Assembly (NCBI RefSeq): GCF_030864005.1
Contig: NZ_CP132976.1
Span: 1,488,001 to 1,552,000 of the forward strand
Source of the DNA: Achromobacter seleniivolatilans
Lineage (GTDB): Bacteria > Pseudomonadota > Gammaproteobacteria > Burkholderiales > Burkholderiaceae_B
Direction: 5' to 3'
DNA length: 64,000 nucleotides
The position numbers and the translations under genes are program-made. The notes beneath the pieces are model-generated. The model was not told the origin of the DNA and did no database searches. It saw only the letters and a list, made by a program, of their open reading frames with translations. Below, piece after piece: positions 33,316 through 43,700 of the stretch; position 1 is the stretch's first letter; each line of letters starts with the position of its first letter.

Positions 33316-34920
33316 ATGCAGCGATTCGCAGCGCTTTATCAGGAACTGGACCGTAGCACCGCCACCTTGGATAAGCGAGCGGCCTTGGTTGCGTATTTTC
33401 GCCACGCGCAACCACGCGACGCCGTTTGGGCGCTGTACTTGCTGGCGGGGGGCAAAGTATCCAATGCGCGGCGCAAGATCGCAGGGGTAGCCGAACTGCG
33501 CGCTTGGGCTGCCGCCGCGTCAGAAACCGCGCCGTGGCTGCTGGACGCCAGCTACGACCAAGTGGGTGATCTGGCCGAAACCCTGGCGCTGCTGATGCCT
33601 GACCCGATGCAGCCTGCGCCGCAGCGCGGTCTGGCTGACTGGATCGAAGACGTCTTGCTCCCCACCGCCAATCAGGACGAGGCCACTCGACGCGAGGTCA
33701 TCGTCACCGCCTGGCTGGGCTTACCCTTTGACGAACGGCTGGTCTTCAACAAATTGTTGACCGGCGCACTGCGTGTAGGCGTATCGCAACGCATGGTGCA
33801 GCAGGCCTTGGCGGAAATGTCAGGGGTGCCGATTGCACGGATTGCGCAACGCATGTTGGGCGCCTGGAGCCCCAGCCCCGCCTTTCTACGCGATCTGCTC
33901 AGTGCTGAAGAACTGCCGGGAGACCGCCAGCAGCCTTATCCCTTCTTTCTGGCGTCGCCGTTGGAAAGTGATCCTTCGGCGTTGGGCCCCATTGCCGGCT
34001 GGTTGGTGGAATGGAAGTGGGACGGCATCCGGGCGCAGTTGATCCGGCGCCAAGGCGAGGTCGCCCTGTGGTCCCGCGGCGAAGAACGGTTGGACGGCCG
34101 TTTTCCCGAGGTCGAGGCAGCGGCGGCAAAACTGGATGTGGATTGCGTGCTGGACGGTGAACTGCTGGCCTGGCAAGAGGCGTCCGAAGGGCCGATGCCA
34201 TTTTCGGCATTGCAAACTCGCATCCAACGTATCAAGCCCGGTCCTAAGTGGCTGGCAGAGGCGCCGGTGCGCATGCTGGCGTATGACGTGCTGGAGATCA
34301 ACGGCACAGACTTGCGAGAGCTACCCCAAGCCGAACGGCGCCTGCGGCTGGAAGCGCTGCTGCAACGGCATCCCAGCCCAAGCCTTGCGCTGTCGCCATC
34401 AATAACCCTGACTGGTTGGAACGAAGCCGCAGCGCTACGCGAGGAGTCGCGTGAACGCGGTGTGGAAGGCTTCATGCTGAAACGCGCCAATGCCGCCTAT
34501 CAAAGTGGCAGGCGGCGCGGCGATTGGTGGAAATGGAAGATCGACCCGCTAACCATCGATGCCGTGCTGCTGTATGCGCAGTCGGGCCATGGGCGGCGCA
34601 GTACGCTCTATACGGACTACACGTTCGGCGTATGGCAGGGCGATACGCTGGTGCCTATCGCCAAGGCCTACTCCGGTCTGGACGACAAGGAGATTCTGGC
34701 GCTGGACCGCTGGCTTCGTGCTCATACACGTGAACGGTTCGGGCCTGTGCGTTCGGTGGAACCGGTGCAGGTGTTTGAATTGGGTTTTGAGGGCGTCAAC
34801 CTATCCAAACGCCATAAATCGGGCATTGCTGTGCGCTTTCCTCGCATTCTGCGTTGGCGGCACGACAAACCGGCGTCAGAGGCCGACCAGCTCGATACGC
34901 TCAAGGCGCTGGCGCGATGA
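33316..34920 (+). CDS. ATP-dependent DNA ligase, ligase-associated repair type
   Basis: A 534-residue ATP-dependent ligase. An N-terminal DNA-binding domain (about 1-190) precedes the adenylation domain with the active-site lysine K234 in EWKWDGIR. Other nucleotidyltransferase motifs are LDGELLAW, EGFMLKR (motif IV region) and WWKWKIDPLTIDAVLLYA (motif V). The OB-fold follows, ending VNLSKRHKSGIAVRFPRILRWRHDKP. It seals nicks using ATP, in contrast to the NAD-dependent housekeeping LigA. It lies 20 bp after the exonuclease gene, and its stop overlaps the helicase start as ATGA. Confidence 0.94.
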   Translation: MQRFAALYQELDRSTATLDKRAALVAYFRHAQPRDAVWALYLLAGGKVSNARRKIAGVAELRAWAAAASETAPWLLDASYDQVGDLAETLALLMPDPMQPAPQRGLADWIEDVLLPTANQDEATRREVIVTAWLGLPFDERLVFNKLLTGALRVGVSQRMVQQALAEMSGVPIARIAQRMLGAWSPSPAFLRDLLSAEELPGDRQQPYPFFLASPLESDPSALGPIAGWLVEWKWDGIRAQLIRRQGEVALWSRGEERLDGRFPEVEAAAAKLDVDCVLDGELLAWQEASEGPMPFSALQTRIQRIKPGPKWLAEAPVRMLAYDVLEINGTDLRELPQAERRLRLEALLQRHPSPSLALSPSITLTGWNEAAALREESRERGVEGFMLKRANAAYQSGRRRGDWWKWKIDPLTIDAVLLYAQSGHGRRSTLYTDYTFGVWQGDTLVPIAKAYSGLDDKEILALDRWLRAHTRERFGPVRSVEPVQVFELGFEGVNLSKRHKSGIAVRFPRILRWRHDKPASEADQLDTLKALAR

Positions 34921-37379
34921 GCCCGGGGCGCCGAGGCTGGGATGCGCCGTTGACCGAATGGTTCGCGGCGCGCGGCTGGAAGGCCGCGGCTTTTCAGCGA
35001 GAGACGTGGCGCCGGTATCTGGCGGGGGAATCCGGGCTGTTGCATACGCCCACGGGCAGCGGCAAGACGATGGCGGCGTTCGGCGGCCCATTGCTGGAAA
35101 CGTTGGCAGATTCCGCGCTGCGCCCACTGCCGGCGGGCGCAGGCCCGCGCGTGTTATGGGTGACGCCGCTACGCGCGCTGGCCGCGGATACCGCCCGCGC
35201 CCTGACTCAAACTGCGCTGGACCTGAACATAGGCTGGACCGTCGCGCTGCGCACCGGGGACGCCAGTTCACGCGATAAGCGCTTGGCGCGTCAGGGCAAG
35301 GCAGACGTGCTCGTGATCACGCCCGAATCGCTGGCGCTGCTTTTGTCTTATCCCGACACGTCGGCGCGCTTTGGAGGTTTGCGCTGCATCGTCGTGGACG
35401 AATGGCATGAGCTGCTGGGCAACAAGCGGGGGGTCCTGCTGCAACTGTGCCTGGCGCGTTTGCGGCAGATGTCGCCAGGCGCGCGCACATGGGGTTTGTC
35501 TGCCACGCTGGGCAATCTGGAGGAAGCGCGCGCAGTGCTGCTGCCCCATGCGCCTGCCAGCGCGCTGGTCGCGGGGGCTCGGCCTCGCAAGATAACGATT
35601 TCTACCCTTTTGCCGCCCGGCAACGGCGCGTTGCCGTGGGCTGGGCACTTGGGTCTGTCGCAGTTGCCAAGAGTGTTCAAGCGCTTGTTCGATGTGCGGG
35701 CCAGCCTGGTATTCACCAACACCCGCGCCCAGGCCGAGTTGTGGCACCGCGCATTGGAATCCATCTGGCCCGAAGATCCGTCCACGCTTGCGCTGCACCA
35801 CGGTTCGCTTGACCCTAAGTTACGGGCGGCGGCCGAGCAAGGCTTGCGCGACGGCAGTGTGCGCTGCGTTGTGGCCACATCCAGTCTGGACCTGGGCGTG
35901 GATTTTCCCGCAGTGGATCAGGTCTTGCAGATCGGCAGCCCCAAGGGCGTCGCGCGGCTGTTGCAACGCGCCGGACGCGCCAAGCATCGGCCCGGTGAGT
36001 CGGGCCAAGTTATCTGCGTGCCGGCCCAGGCGCTGGAACTGATCGAGTACGCAGCAGCCCGGCAGGCCATCGCGCGGGGCGAGATCGAATCGCGCACGCC
36101 GCCACGCGGCAGCTTGGATGTGTTGGCCCAACATGCCGTGACCGTGGCGCTAGGCAGCGGTTTTGACGCGGGCGCGCTATATGAAGAAGTTCGGGGCACA
36201 CATGCTTATGCCGCGCTGGACCCGGCAACGTGGCAGGCCGTTCTGGATTTCATTGTGCAGGGCGGCCAAGCGCTGGGTAACTATCCAGAGTTTCACCGCG
36301 TTGTCCGTGACGAGGACGGACGATATCGCGTGCATGACCGCCGCATCGCCTTGCGTCATCGTCTATCCATCGGCACCATCACGGCGGATGGCGCGGTGTC
36401 GGTGAAGTATCTGCGGGGAGGCGGGCTGGGGTCGGTGGAAGAGGGCTTCCTGGCGCGTCTGCGCCCAGGGGACCGCTTCCAATTTGCTGGCCGCACGCTG
36501 CAACTTGTGCGGCTGGAAGGCATGGTTGCTTATGTCCGGCGAGCCAAAGGAGGCGATGGGCCTGTCGCCACGTGGCAGGGCGGGCGCATGCCATTGTCTA
36601 CGCAACTGGCGAAAGAGGTGGAAAGCCTGTACACGCATCCGGGCGCGCATCCTGAAATGCGTGCGGTTGAACCGCTGTTGCGGATTCAGGAGCAGGCCAG
36701 CGTGCTGCCCGCGCGTGGACGGCTGGTCGCCGAACGCATTGGCACGCGCCGCGGCATGCACCTGTTCCTGTTTCCCTTTGCCGGCCGCGCGGTGCATGAA
36801 GGCATGGCGGCGATGATCGCGTTGCGCTGGGGCCGGCAGCATGCCAATACCTTTTCCTACACCGTGAATGACTACGGCCTGATGTTGACGCTGGCCGAGC
36901 CGGCCGCAATTGACGATCGGCTGCTGCGGCAATTGCTCAGTCCGGAAAACATGGCCGACGACCTGCGCCATGGCGTGAACCTGGGCGAACTTGCACGCCG
37001 TCAGTTTCGGGAAATTGCGCGCGTGGCGGGTTTGCTGACGCCGTCTTTGCCCGGACGCGCGGCGCGCTCATTGCGTCAAGTGCAGGCATCCAGCGGCTTG
37101 CTGTACGACGTGCTGCGCCGCTACGACCCCGGCCATCTGTTGCTGGCGCAGGCAGAGCGCGAAGTGTTTGAGTTCCAGCTGGAAGCCCCCCGGCTGATGG
37201 CTGCATTGCAAGATTGCCATGGACGGACGCTAGCGTTATGTGAGCCACAGGCGCTTACCCCCCTGTCATTTCCCTTATGGACGGAAAGCCTGCGCGGCCA
37301 GCTCAGTACCGAAACCTGGCAAGCGCGTGTCAAGCGCGCCGCCGCTCAACTGGAGAAGCGCTATGCCCGAGTTGCATGA
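34917..37379 (+). CDS. Ligase-associated DNA damage response DEXH-box helicase (Lhr-like)
   Basis: An 820-residue superfamily 2 helicase. Walker A is HTPTGSGKT (about residues 43-51), the motif II box is VVDEWHELLG (about 160-169, a DEWH variant), motif III is WGLSATLGN, and the second RecA domain carries TSSLDLGVDFPAVDQVLQIGSP and QRAGRAKHRPGE (motif VI). A long C-terminal Lhr-type region follows. The start at 34917 overlaps the ligase stop (ATGA) and gives the natural N-terminus; the longer frame upstream is within the ligase gene. Predicted 3'-5' translocase acting with the ligase and nucleases. Confidence 0.93.
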   Translation: MSPGRRGWDAPLTEWFAARGWKAAAFQRETWRRYLAGESGLLHTPTGSGKTMAAFGGPLLETLADSALRPLPAGAGPRVLWVTPLRALAADTARALTQTALDLNIGWTVALRTGDASSRDKRLARQGKADVLVITPESLALLLSYPDTSARFGGLRCIVVDEWHELLGNKRGVLLQLCLARLRQMSPGARTWGLSATLGNLEEARAVLLPHAPASALVAGARPRKITISTLLPPGNGALPWAGHLGLSQLPRVFKRLFDVRASLVFTNTRAQAELWHRALESIWPEDPSTLALHHGSLDPKLRAAAEQGLRDGSVRCVVATSSLDLGVDFPAVDQVLQIGSPKGVARLLQRAGRAKHRPGESGQVICVPAQALELIEYAAARQAIARGEIESRTPPRGSLDVLAQHAVTVALGSGFDAGALYEEVRGTHAYAALDPATWQAVLDFIVQGGQALGNYPEFHRVVRDEDGRYRVHDRRIALRHRLSIGTITADGAVSVKYLRGGGLGSVEEGFLARLRPGDRFQFAGRTLQLVRLEGMVAYVRRAKGGDGPVATWQGGRMPLSTQLAKEVESLYTHPGAHPEMRAVEPLLRIQEQASVLPARGRLVAERIGTRRGMHLFLFPFAGRAVHEGMAAMIALRWGRQHANTFSYTVNDYGLMLTLAEPAAIDDRLLRQLLSPENMADDLRHGVNLGELARRQFREIARVAGLLTPSLPGRAARSLRQVQASSGLLYDVLRRYDPGHLLLAQAEREVFEFQLEAPRLMAALQDCHGRTLALCEPQALTPLSFPLWTESLRGQLSTETWQARVKRAAAQLEKRYARVA

Positions 37380-38055
37380 CGGCGCGCTCACCATCACGCT
37401 GGCTGGCGAACCGGTAGTGTTGCTGCCTGCACGAGCCATGTATTGGCCAGCGCGGTCTCGCTTGATCATTGCCGATCTGCATTTGGGCAAAAGCCACGTG
37501 TTCCGCCGGGCGGGTATCGCCGTGCCGCGAGGCGCCACGCAAGACGACCTGTTGCGCCTGTCGGATCTGGTGGCCGCGACGGGCGCGCGGCAGCTATGGA
37601 TCGTCGGTGACGTGCTGCACGGGCCTGCATCCCAAGCCGCGTGGCGCGACACCTGGGAACGCTGGCGGCGCCAACACGCGGCGCTTGACGTGGCCGTGCT
37701 GATTGGCAATCACGACCGCGCATTGGACGGTGCATCGCTTGGCTTGCACCAATTGGGCGAGGCGCAGGAGGACGGCCCATTCCTGTTCCGCCATGTGCCG
37801 CAAGCCGATCCGCAAGGCCGCCATGTCATTGCCGGCCATGTCCACCCCAAGACCCGCGTACCAGGCATACCCCGTAGTTGGCCGGCGTTCTGGCTAAGGC
37901 CGGCCGTGACCGTGCTGCCGGCCTTCTCCGAATTCACCGGCGGCTATGCCGTTCAGGCGGGGCAGGGCGATGCGCTGGTCGCGTGCATTGCCGGCCAGAC
38001 GCTGCCGATCGGCTTGCCTGAACGCGCAACGACGGTTCCAGCGCGCTCGGGTTAA
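37363..38055 (+). CDS. pdeM: Ligase-associated DNA damage response endonuclease PdeM
   Basis: A 230-residue calcineurin-like metallophosphoesterase. The metal-binding motifs are IADLHLGKSH (about residues 34-43), VGDVLHGPAS, LIGNHDRALD and AGHVHPKTR. It matches PdeM, the phosphoesterase/endonuclease regularly found beside the ligase, exonuclease and helicase of this system. The start at 37363 lies inside the last 17 bases of the helicase gene, consistent with coupled translation. Last gene of the operon; its stop overlaps by four bases the convergent methyltransferase gene. Confidence 0.9.
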   Translation: MPELHDGALTITLAGEPVVLLPARAMYWPARSRLIIADLHLGKSHVFRRAGIAVPRGATQDDLLRLSDLVAATGARQLWIVGDVLHGPASQAAWRDTWERWRRQHAALDVAVLIGNHDRALDGASLGLHQLGEAQEDGPFLFRHVPQADPQGRHVIAGHVHPKTRVPGIPRSWPAFWLRPAVTVLPAFSEFTGGYAVQAGQGDALVACIAGQTLPIGLPERATTVPARSG

Positions 38056-38927
38056 ATACGCTTGGCAGACCAGCTGCCCTTGCCGGCAGCGCTGCCGCTC
38101 ATCGTTCTGCCATTGACCTCGCCGGTGTAGCGGACGCCGCCTGCCGTGAAAGAAATCTTGGCGCCATCCAGACGCGCCTCGGAAATATCCGCGCTGCCTA
38201 GCTTGCCGGACAGCATCTGGTAGCGCTGCTCCAGCCGCAGTGTCTGTCCGCCCACATCCCAATTGCCGTCCACCTTCGCGGGCACAATCCACAGCAGCGC
38301 GGTGCAGTACGTGGTGCAATCTTTGGTGACGGTTTCGGCCGCGTCTGGCTCCCAGTCTCCCATGCGGAACGTGTTGGATACGACCCGTGTGCCAGGCGGC
38401 AATTGGAGCAGAGTCGGACGCAGCTTCTCATTGATGGTCGACAGCAAGAACATGGTGATCACGTCGGCCTTCGACAGATCGGTTTTGAACAAATCTGCCG
38501 CCACGAAGGTGGCGCGATCACTGACACCAGCGCGTGCCGCATTGCTGCGCGATAGCTGCACGAGGTCCGGGTTGTATTCGATGCCTTGCGCCGTCAGGCC
38601 ACGCTGTGCGGCCGTAATCACGGTCCGGCCGTCGCCGGAGCCCAGATCCATCAACCGGTCCTGCGGCGTGACCTTGGCCATGTCCAGCATCTTGTCTACC
38701 AGAGACTGAGGCGTTGGCACCCAAATGACATCCTTGCCCTCTTGGCCGACGTCAGGCACGTATTCGCTTTGCGAGGCATGTTGCGAGACAGCTGGTGTGC
38801 TGTTCTGCGCGGCTGCATTGGCCGCATAGCCCAAAGACAGCGTCAACGTCGTGGCCAAGGCGAACGCCTGAATCCGCGGCAAGTTCACTTGCTGGCTGCG
38901 GCAGAAGGGTTGATTCAATCGTTGCAT
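38052..38927 (-). CDS. Exported class I SAM-dependent methyltransferase-fold protein
   Basis: A 291-residue protein. A Sec signal peptide is evident: a basic/polar N-terminus, hydrophobic core FALATTLTLSLGYAANA and cleavage near NAAAQ. A class I methyltransferase core follows with motif I LMDLGSGDGRTVITAA, IEYNPDLVQLSRSNA (acidic end of strand 2) and a strand 4 region AADLFKTDLSKADVITMFLL. The C-terminal 90 residues form a small beta-rich domain. The start at 38927 is supported by an AGGAA box. A periplasmic SAM enzyme is puzzling because SAM is cytoplasmic; the fold may bind another ligand. It lies 74 bp after the APC permease gene on the same strand. Confidence 0.82.
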   Translation of the reverse strand: MQRLNQPFCRSQQVNLPRIQAFALATTLTLSLGYAANAAAQNSTPAVSQHASQSEYVPDVGQEGKDVIWVPTPQSLVDKMLDMAKVTPQDRLMDLGSGDGRTVITAAQRGLTAQGIEYNPDLVQLSRSNAARAGVSDRATFVAADLFKTDLSKADVITMFLLSTINEKLRPTLLQLPPGTRVVSNTFRMGDWEPDAAETVTKDCTTYCTALLWIVPAKVDGNWDVGGQTLRLEQRYQMLSGKLGSADISEARLDGAKISFTAGGVRYTGEVNGRTMSGSAAGKGSWSAKRI

Positions 38928-39001
38928 GATAAGAATTCCTTGTATGAACGGCACCAGGAAGGCCCGTGGACGTGGCTCGCGTCCGGCGGGAAGATCGTGC
39001 G

Positions 39002-40357
39002 TCAGCCAGGGGGCTGTACAGGCTTGAGCCATCGCAGCATGGGGATGCCCGCTGCCAGCACCGCGAGTCCGATCAGCGCACCAGCCCCCGCGTACACGGC
39101 GCTGGAATAGACCAGGCCAGCGCAGGTCATCGCCAGCAGCAAGGGGGGCAGGGGATAAAGCGGCACGCGAAAGGGGCGGGGACGGTCAGGATCGCGTTGC
39201 CGCAGCCGCCACACCGACGCCGCTACCAGCAGCATGAAAATCCAGAAGACCGGCGCGGTGTACGCAACCATCGTCTGCACGCTGTGCTCGCTGAAGGCGC
39301 CCAAGCCCACCAATGCCAGCGTAATCAGGCCTTGAGCGAGCAGGGCGGCGACCGGCGTTTCGCTGCGGGCGCTCCATCCGGATAGCGCACGCAAACGCGG
39401 CACATCGCTGCCCAGAGCGTAGTAGACGCGCGCGCCAGTAATGATCGTGCCATTGATGGTGCTTAATGCAGTGGCGCAGATGGTCAGACTAAGCAGGGCC
39501 GCCGCGTACGGGCCGGCCGCCAACTGCATGACATCGGCGCCCAGCGCTGGCGTGTCGCGCAGCCCTTGAAGGCCGAAGATCTCCAGCAACGCCAAATTGG
39601 TTAATACGTACGCGCCCGTCACCACCACGGTGCCGGTCAGCAACACCCGGCTCATGTTCCGCCCCGGGTTGCGCAGTTCGCCGCTCAGGTACGCGGCCTC
39701 GTTCCAACCCCCGTAGGTCAATAGAACGAACACCATGCCCATCCCCATCAACCCGGCAGGACTACCTGCCAGAGCTGCCGGCTCAATAGCCGCTATGGTT
39801 TGGCGGGCGCCTGGGCCGGCCAGGCTGGCGATCAACACGGCAGCCAGCGCGACAAGTGTCAGGACCGTAAATACCCATTGCAAGCGCTTGGAGTAACGCG
39901 TGCCCACTACGTTTAACGCCGTCAGCGCCACAACGGATATGGCGGCGTGCAAGGCGGGCCCAAAGGCGCCCAGCGGCATCAGACGCTGGGCGTAATCGCC
40001 GTAGATATAGGCCACGACGGCGATGGCTCCGGTTTGAATAACGGTGCACCGCGCCCAAGCGAACATCAGGCCGACGCGCGGTCCCCACGCTCGGGTGAGG
40101 TACAGATATTCGCCCCCAGCGCCGGGATAGGCGGAGCCAAGTTCCGCGTAGCAAAGGGCGCCCACCAGCATCACGAGGCCCCCGGCGCACCACAGCGCGA
40201 TATACATGGCTTCAGAGGCCGCATGTTGGGCCACCAAGGGCGGAAAACCGAAGATGCCAATACCGATCACCACGCCGATCAGTACCACCGTGGCATCCAT
40301 TACCGACAGGCCGGAGGATGCGCGCGTGTCCTTAGCGATATCCAAGGAAGCCGTCAT
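39002..40357 (-). CDS. APC-superfamily amino acid permease
   Basis: A 451-residue protein with twelve hydrophobic segments. The opening GLSVMDATVVLIGVVIGIGIFGFPPLVAQ has the glycine-rich unwound TM1 motif that binds the amino acid backbone in LeuT-fold APC carriers, and CYAELGSAYPGAGGEYLYLTRAWG is the classical TM2-TM3 motif. YGGWNEAAYLSGELRNPGRNMSRVL corresponds to TM6 and its following loop. It is most like the LAT/YfnA-type branch. Substrate not predictable. Likely inner-membrane amino acid uptake or exchange. Confidence 0.9.
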   Translation of the reverse strand: MTASLDIAKDTRASSGLSVMDATVVLIGVVIGIGIFGFPPLVAQHAASEAMYIALWCAGGLVMLVGALCYAELGSAYPGAGGEYLYLTRAWGPRVGLMFAWARCTVIQTGAIAVVAYIYGDYAQRLMPLGAFGPALHAAISVVALTALNVVGTRYSKRLQWVFTVLTLVALAAVLIASLAGPGARQTIAAIEPAALAGSPAGLMGMGMVFVLLTYGGWNEAAYLSGELRNPGRNMSRVLLTGTVVVTGAYVLTNLALLEIFGLQGLRDTPALGADVMQLAAGPYAAALLSLTICATALSTINGTIITGARVYYALGSDVPRLRALSGWSARSETPVAALLAQGLITLALVGLGAFSEHSVQTMVAYTAPVFWIFMLLVAASVWRLRQRDPDRPRPFRVPLYPLPPLLLAMTCAGLVYSSAVYAGAGALIGLAVLAAGIPMLRWLKPVQPPG

Positions 40358-40735
40358 GGCAGCAAGCGTTGCAAAGGAGGGCCAACGGACGCAAGTCGAT
40401 GAGCGAGTGACAGCATGGATTCGTCTCGGTTTGGTCAGGGCGGCGCAATCACGCCATGCCGGTTGAAAGCCAGCCTGACATTAGGCTGAACATAAACCGA
40501 CCGATTCGGAACGCAAAAGGTTCCTGCGGGTATTCCCTTGCAAGACGATGAAGCTGGGGAAATGCTGAGTCACGCAACACACAACGGCCGGTAATTGCGC
40601 GGCAATAATTTCAGTGACTTTCGGCATTCATCGCAGCCGTAGATTAGTAACCCTATGATGCTGCTTCGATTGTGCAATACGGAAAATAACGAGTCCTAGA
40701 TGCGGTAGTGCGTCAATATCAGTAAGGACATTGTT
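40358..40735. promoter_or_regulatory. Divergent promoter region between permease and autotransporter
   Basis: A 378-bp gap without a plausible gene. It holds a small perfect hairpin CAGCCT/AGGCTG (40471-40476, 40483-40488). The last 120 bp before the autotransporter are AT-rich and probably carry its promoter. An AAGGA box lies seven bases before the ATG at 40736. The binding site of the nearby NarL-type regulator, if it acts here, could not be recognised. Confidence 0.4.
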
Positions 40736-43700
40736 ATGAAGTTTCACCTGAGCCCAATCATGGCTAGCTTGCTGGTCGCCATCGCTCCGGTGTACTCCGC
40801 CGCCACGCAGGCAGCTGAGCTCGGGCAGATTGACGTATCCGATCCACTAGGCAACACGCAGTTGATATTGGAATCGGGCAGTACGATTACCCATCCTGGG
40901 GCCGGGCCAGGCATTGGCGTAACTGGCGCCAGCAATTCAGTCACTGGCAACAACATCACCGTTCAAGTCAGTGGCCAGCGCTCAGCAGGGGTAATGGCGG
41001 TTGCGGGCGGGGTAGTGAATCTTTCGGACAGCCGCATCGAGACGCTGGGCGCTGGGCAAAATGCACACGGCCTTTACGCTACTGGCGCCGGCAGCCGGAT
41101 ATCCGTAACTGGCGCGCATATCACTACTGCCGGTGAATGGGCCCACGGGGCCTATGCAGATGCTGGCGGGAAAATTTCTCTGCACGGCGGGTCCATCGCA
41201 ACCACCGAAGTTATGTCGGCGGGCTTGTACGCCGAAGGCAGGGGGGCCGTAGTCACGGCTGAATCCCTGACAATCAATACTGAGCAATTCAGCGGCCATA
41301 GCGCCGTTGCTGCGGGTGGCGGTCGCATTGAAATGGTGGGCGTCACTGCGAAAAATCCCAAGGGAACAGCGGTGTGGGCATTTGGCGATGATTCGACCGT
41401 CAAGCTCACAGACACGCATCTGATTTCACGCCAGGGCATTGCCATGGCAAGCAGCGCGTTAACCATGCAAGGCGGTTCCGTGACAGCCAATGAGGCGGTC
41501 TACTTGGGTTTAGACGGCAACAGCAGGGGTGCCCCGTCCGCAGTCATCTCCAATGCTACGCTGACCTCGACCGGCACCTACGGCATCAACATCAACGCAA
41601 GCGGCGCATCGGCCACGGTGGACAACGTCTCTATCTTGTCGCAGGGATACAGCGCAGTGTGGATGCCCGGCAACGACTCCGTATTCTCGGCCAGCAATTT
41701 CAGTATCGATGCGTTGCAACTCGGCATTGATAACCGAGCAGGGCTGGCAACATTGCGCGATGGGTCCGTTCTCACACGCAACAGCAGGGGGTATGGCTTA
41801 TATGTCTGGAGTGATACGAGCCGAACGGCTCTGATCAACGCCACGAAAGTCAAAGTGAAAACCCATGGCGCAAACGCGATCGGAGTGGTCGCGCTGGGCC
41901 GCACATCAGGCGCCCGGATATCTTTGACTGAGTCCACCGTCGACACATACGGTCAATCTGCTTCCGGGCTCCATTCCGCGGGAGTCAATGCAAGAACCTC
42001 TGCGATCAACACCATCGTGCGCACCCACGGCAATAACGCGGCGGGTGTCGCAATGCAAGACAACACGATCGTAGTGCTGGACAACACGCAGGTCTACACG
42101 AACGGAGCAGATGCCCACGCAATATGGAGTTCCGCCAGGGTAGACGGCGTGACCAACACGCTGCGCGTGACTAACGGCAGCGTGCTCAACAGCGCCAACG
42201 GCATTGGACTGCTGGCAAATGGCGGCAACCACAACATCGTGCTGGAAAATTCCCGTGTCATCGCGCGCATGGCTGGCGCCGAGCACTCAGGAATATTCCT
42301 GCGCACCGTAGCGGCATCCATCGACAAGGACGGCGAGACCACAATCATCGAAACCGGACAGGTCAATGTAGATGCCACGGGTTCTGCACTGACCGGCGAT
42401 GTCCTGGCGGACAGCGGCGCCGTGGATATCAGGTTGAACAACGCCAGCATCTTGACCGGCGCGATGATCGGCCGCGCCGGCCGCATCAACAGCGTGTCGT
42501 TGGACAGCAGCAGCGTGTGGAACGTCCGCGGCAACTCTAATATTGGCACCCTGAACAACGCAGGCACAGTCAGCTTTGTGGCGCCCAACGCCCAGGCTGG
42601 TTTCAAGACGCTGACTGTTAACGAGTATGTTGGTGGCGGCACACTGGTGCTCAACACGGCATTGGGCGATGACGCATCGTTGACCGACAAGCTGGTGATT
42701 GACGGGGGCACTACGTCCGGCGTTACCGCAATGCGGGTCTTGAATGCGGGCGGCACCGGTGGAGAAACCATACAGGGCATCCGTGTTGTTGAAACCATGA
42801 ACGGCGGCGCCACGACGGCCGACGCCTTCCGGCTGGACACCGGTTCTACGGGTTATCGGGGCAGCTCGGGCACTGTGTCTATCAATGGCTACGACTACAG
42901 CTTGGTGCGCGGCGGCAATCACGGCGTGGAGTCCGATTGGTATCTGACATCCATCTATACCCCGCCACCCGGCGGCCAAAATCCATCAGACCCGCCCATT
43001 ACCGAACCTGAAGAACCCCAAGAGCCAGTCAATCCGGGTCAGCCCGGCGGGCCTGGCACTGACCCTGGCCCCATCACCCCGCCTGACGTTGAAGTGCCGC
43101 CCGGCGGCCGCCCCGTGTACACAAACGTCTCGCCGGAAAGCGGCGCGTTCCTGGGCAACCAAATGGCCGCGACCGCAATGTTCGCGCATAGCGCATCTGA
43201 TCGTGCCATGGCGCGGATGCCCTCCAACGGGAACGCTTCGGACGCATCGCTCGCTGGTCGCAGCTTTGCCAGCAATAGTCTGGCCGCAAGAGCGTTTGCG
43301 GGCGCAGGGTATGCCAGCGGCGACGACGGCCCGGCCACATCACCCATTTGGGTACGCATGCAGGGTAGCCACGCGGGCAATCTGCGCATGGCGCAGGGCA
43401 ACGTAACGATCGACTCCGATAGCAGCATGCTGCAATTGGGAGGAGACATGCTGCGCATCCGGCTGGGCAGCAACGGTGCGCTCTTGGCAGGCATGATGGT
43501 CGGCTATGGCGACGCACGCGTGCATTCCACTTCCCGGATATTCACTTCAGGCGCTAGCCAAGCCGTGCATGCCAAGACGCGCGGCAAGGTCACGGGGTAT
43601 TCATTGGGAATGTATGCCACGGCCTATGCCAATGCCGCCACAGGGCTAGGCGCCTATGCGGACTCTTCGCTGCAATACGGCCGCTATGCCAACCGGCTCA

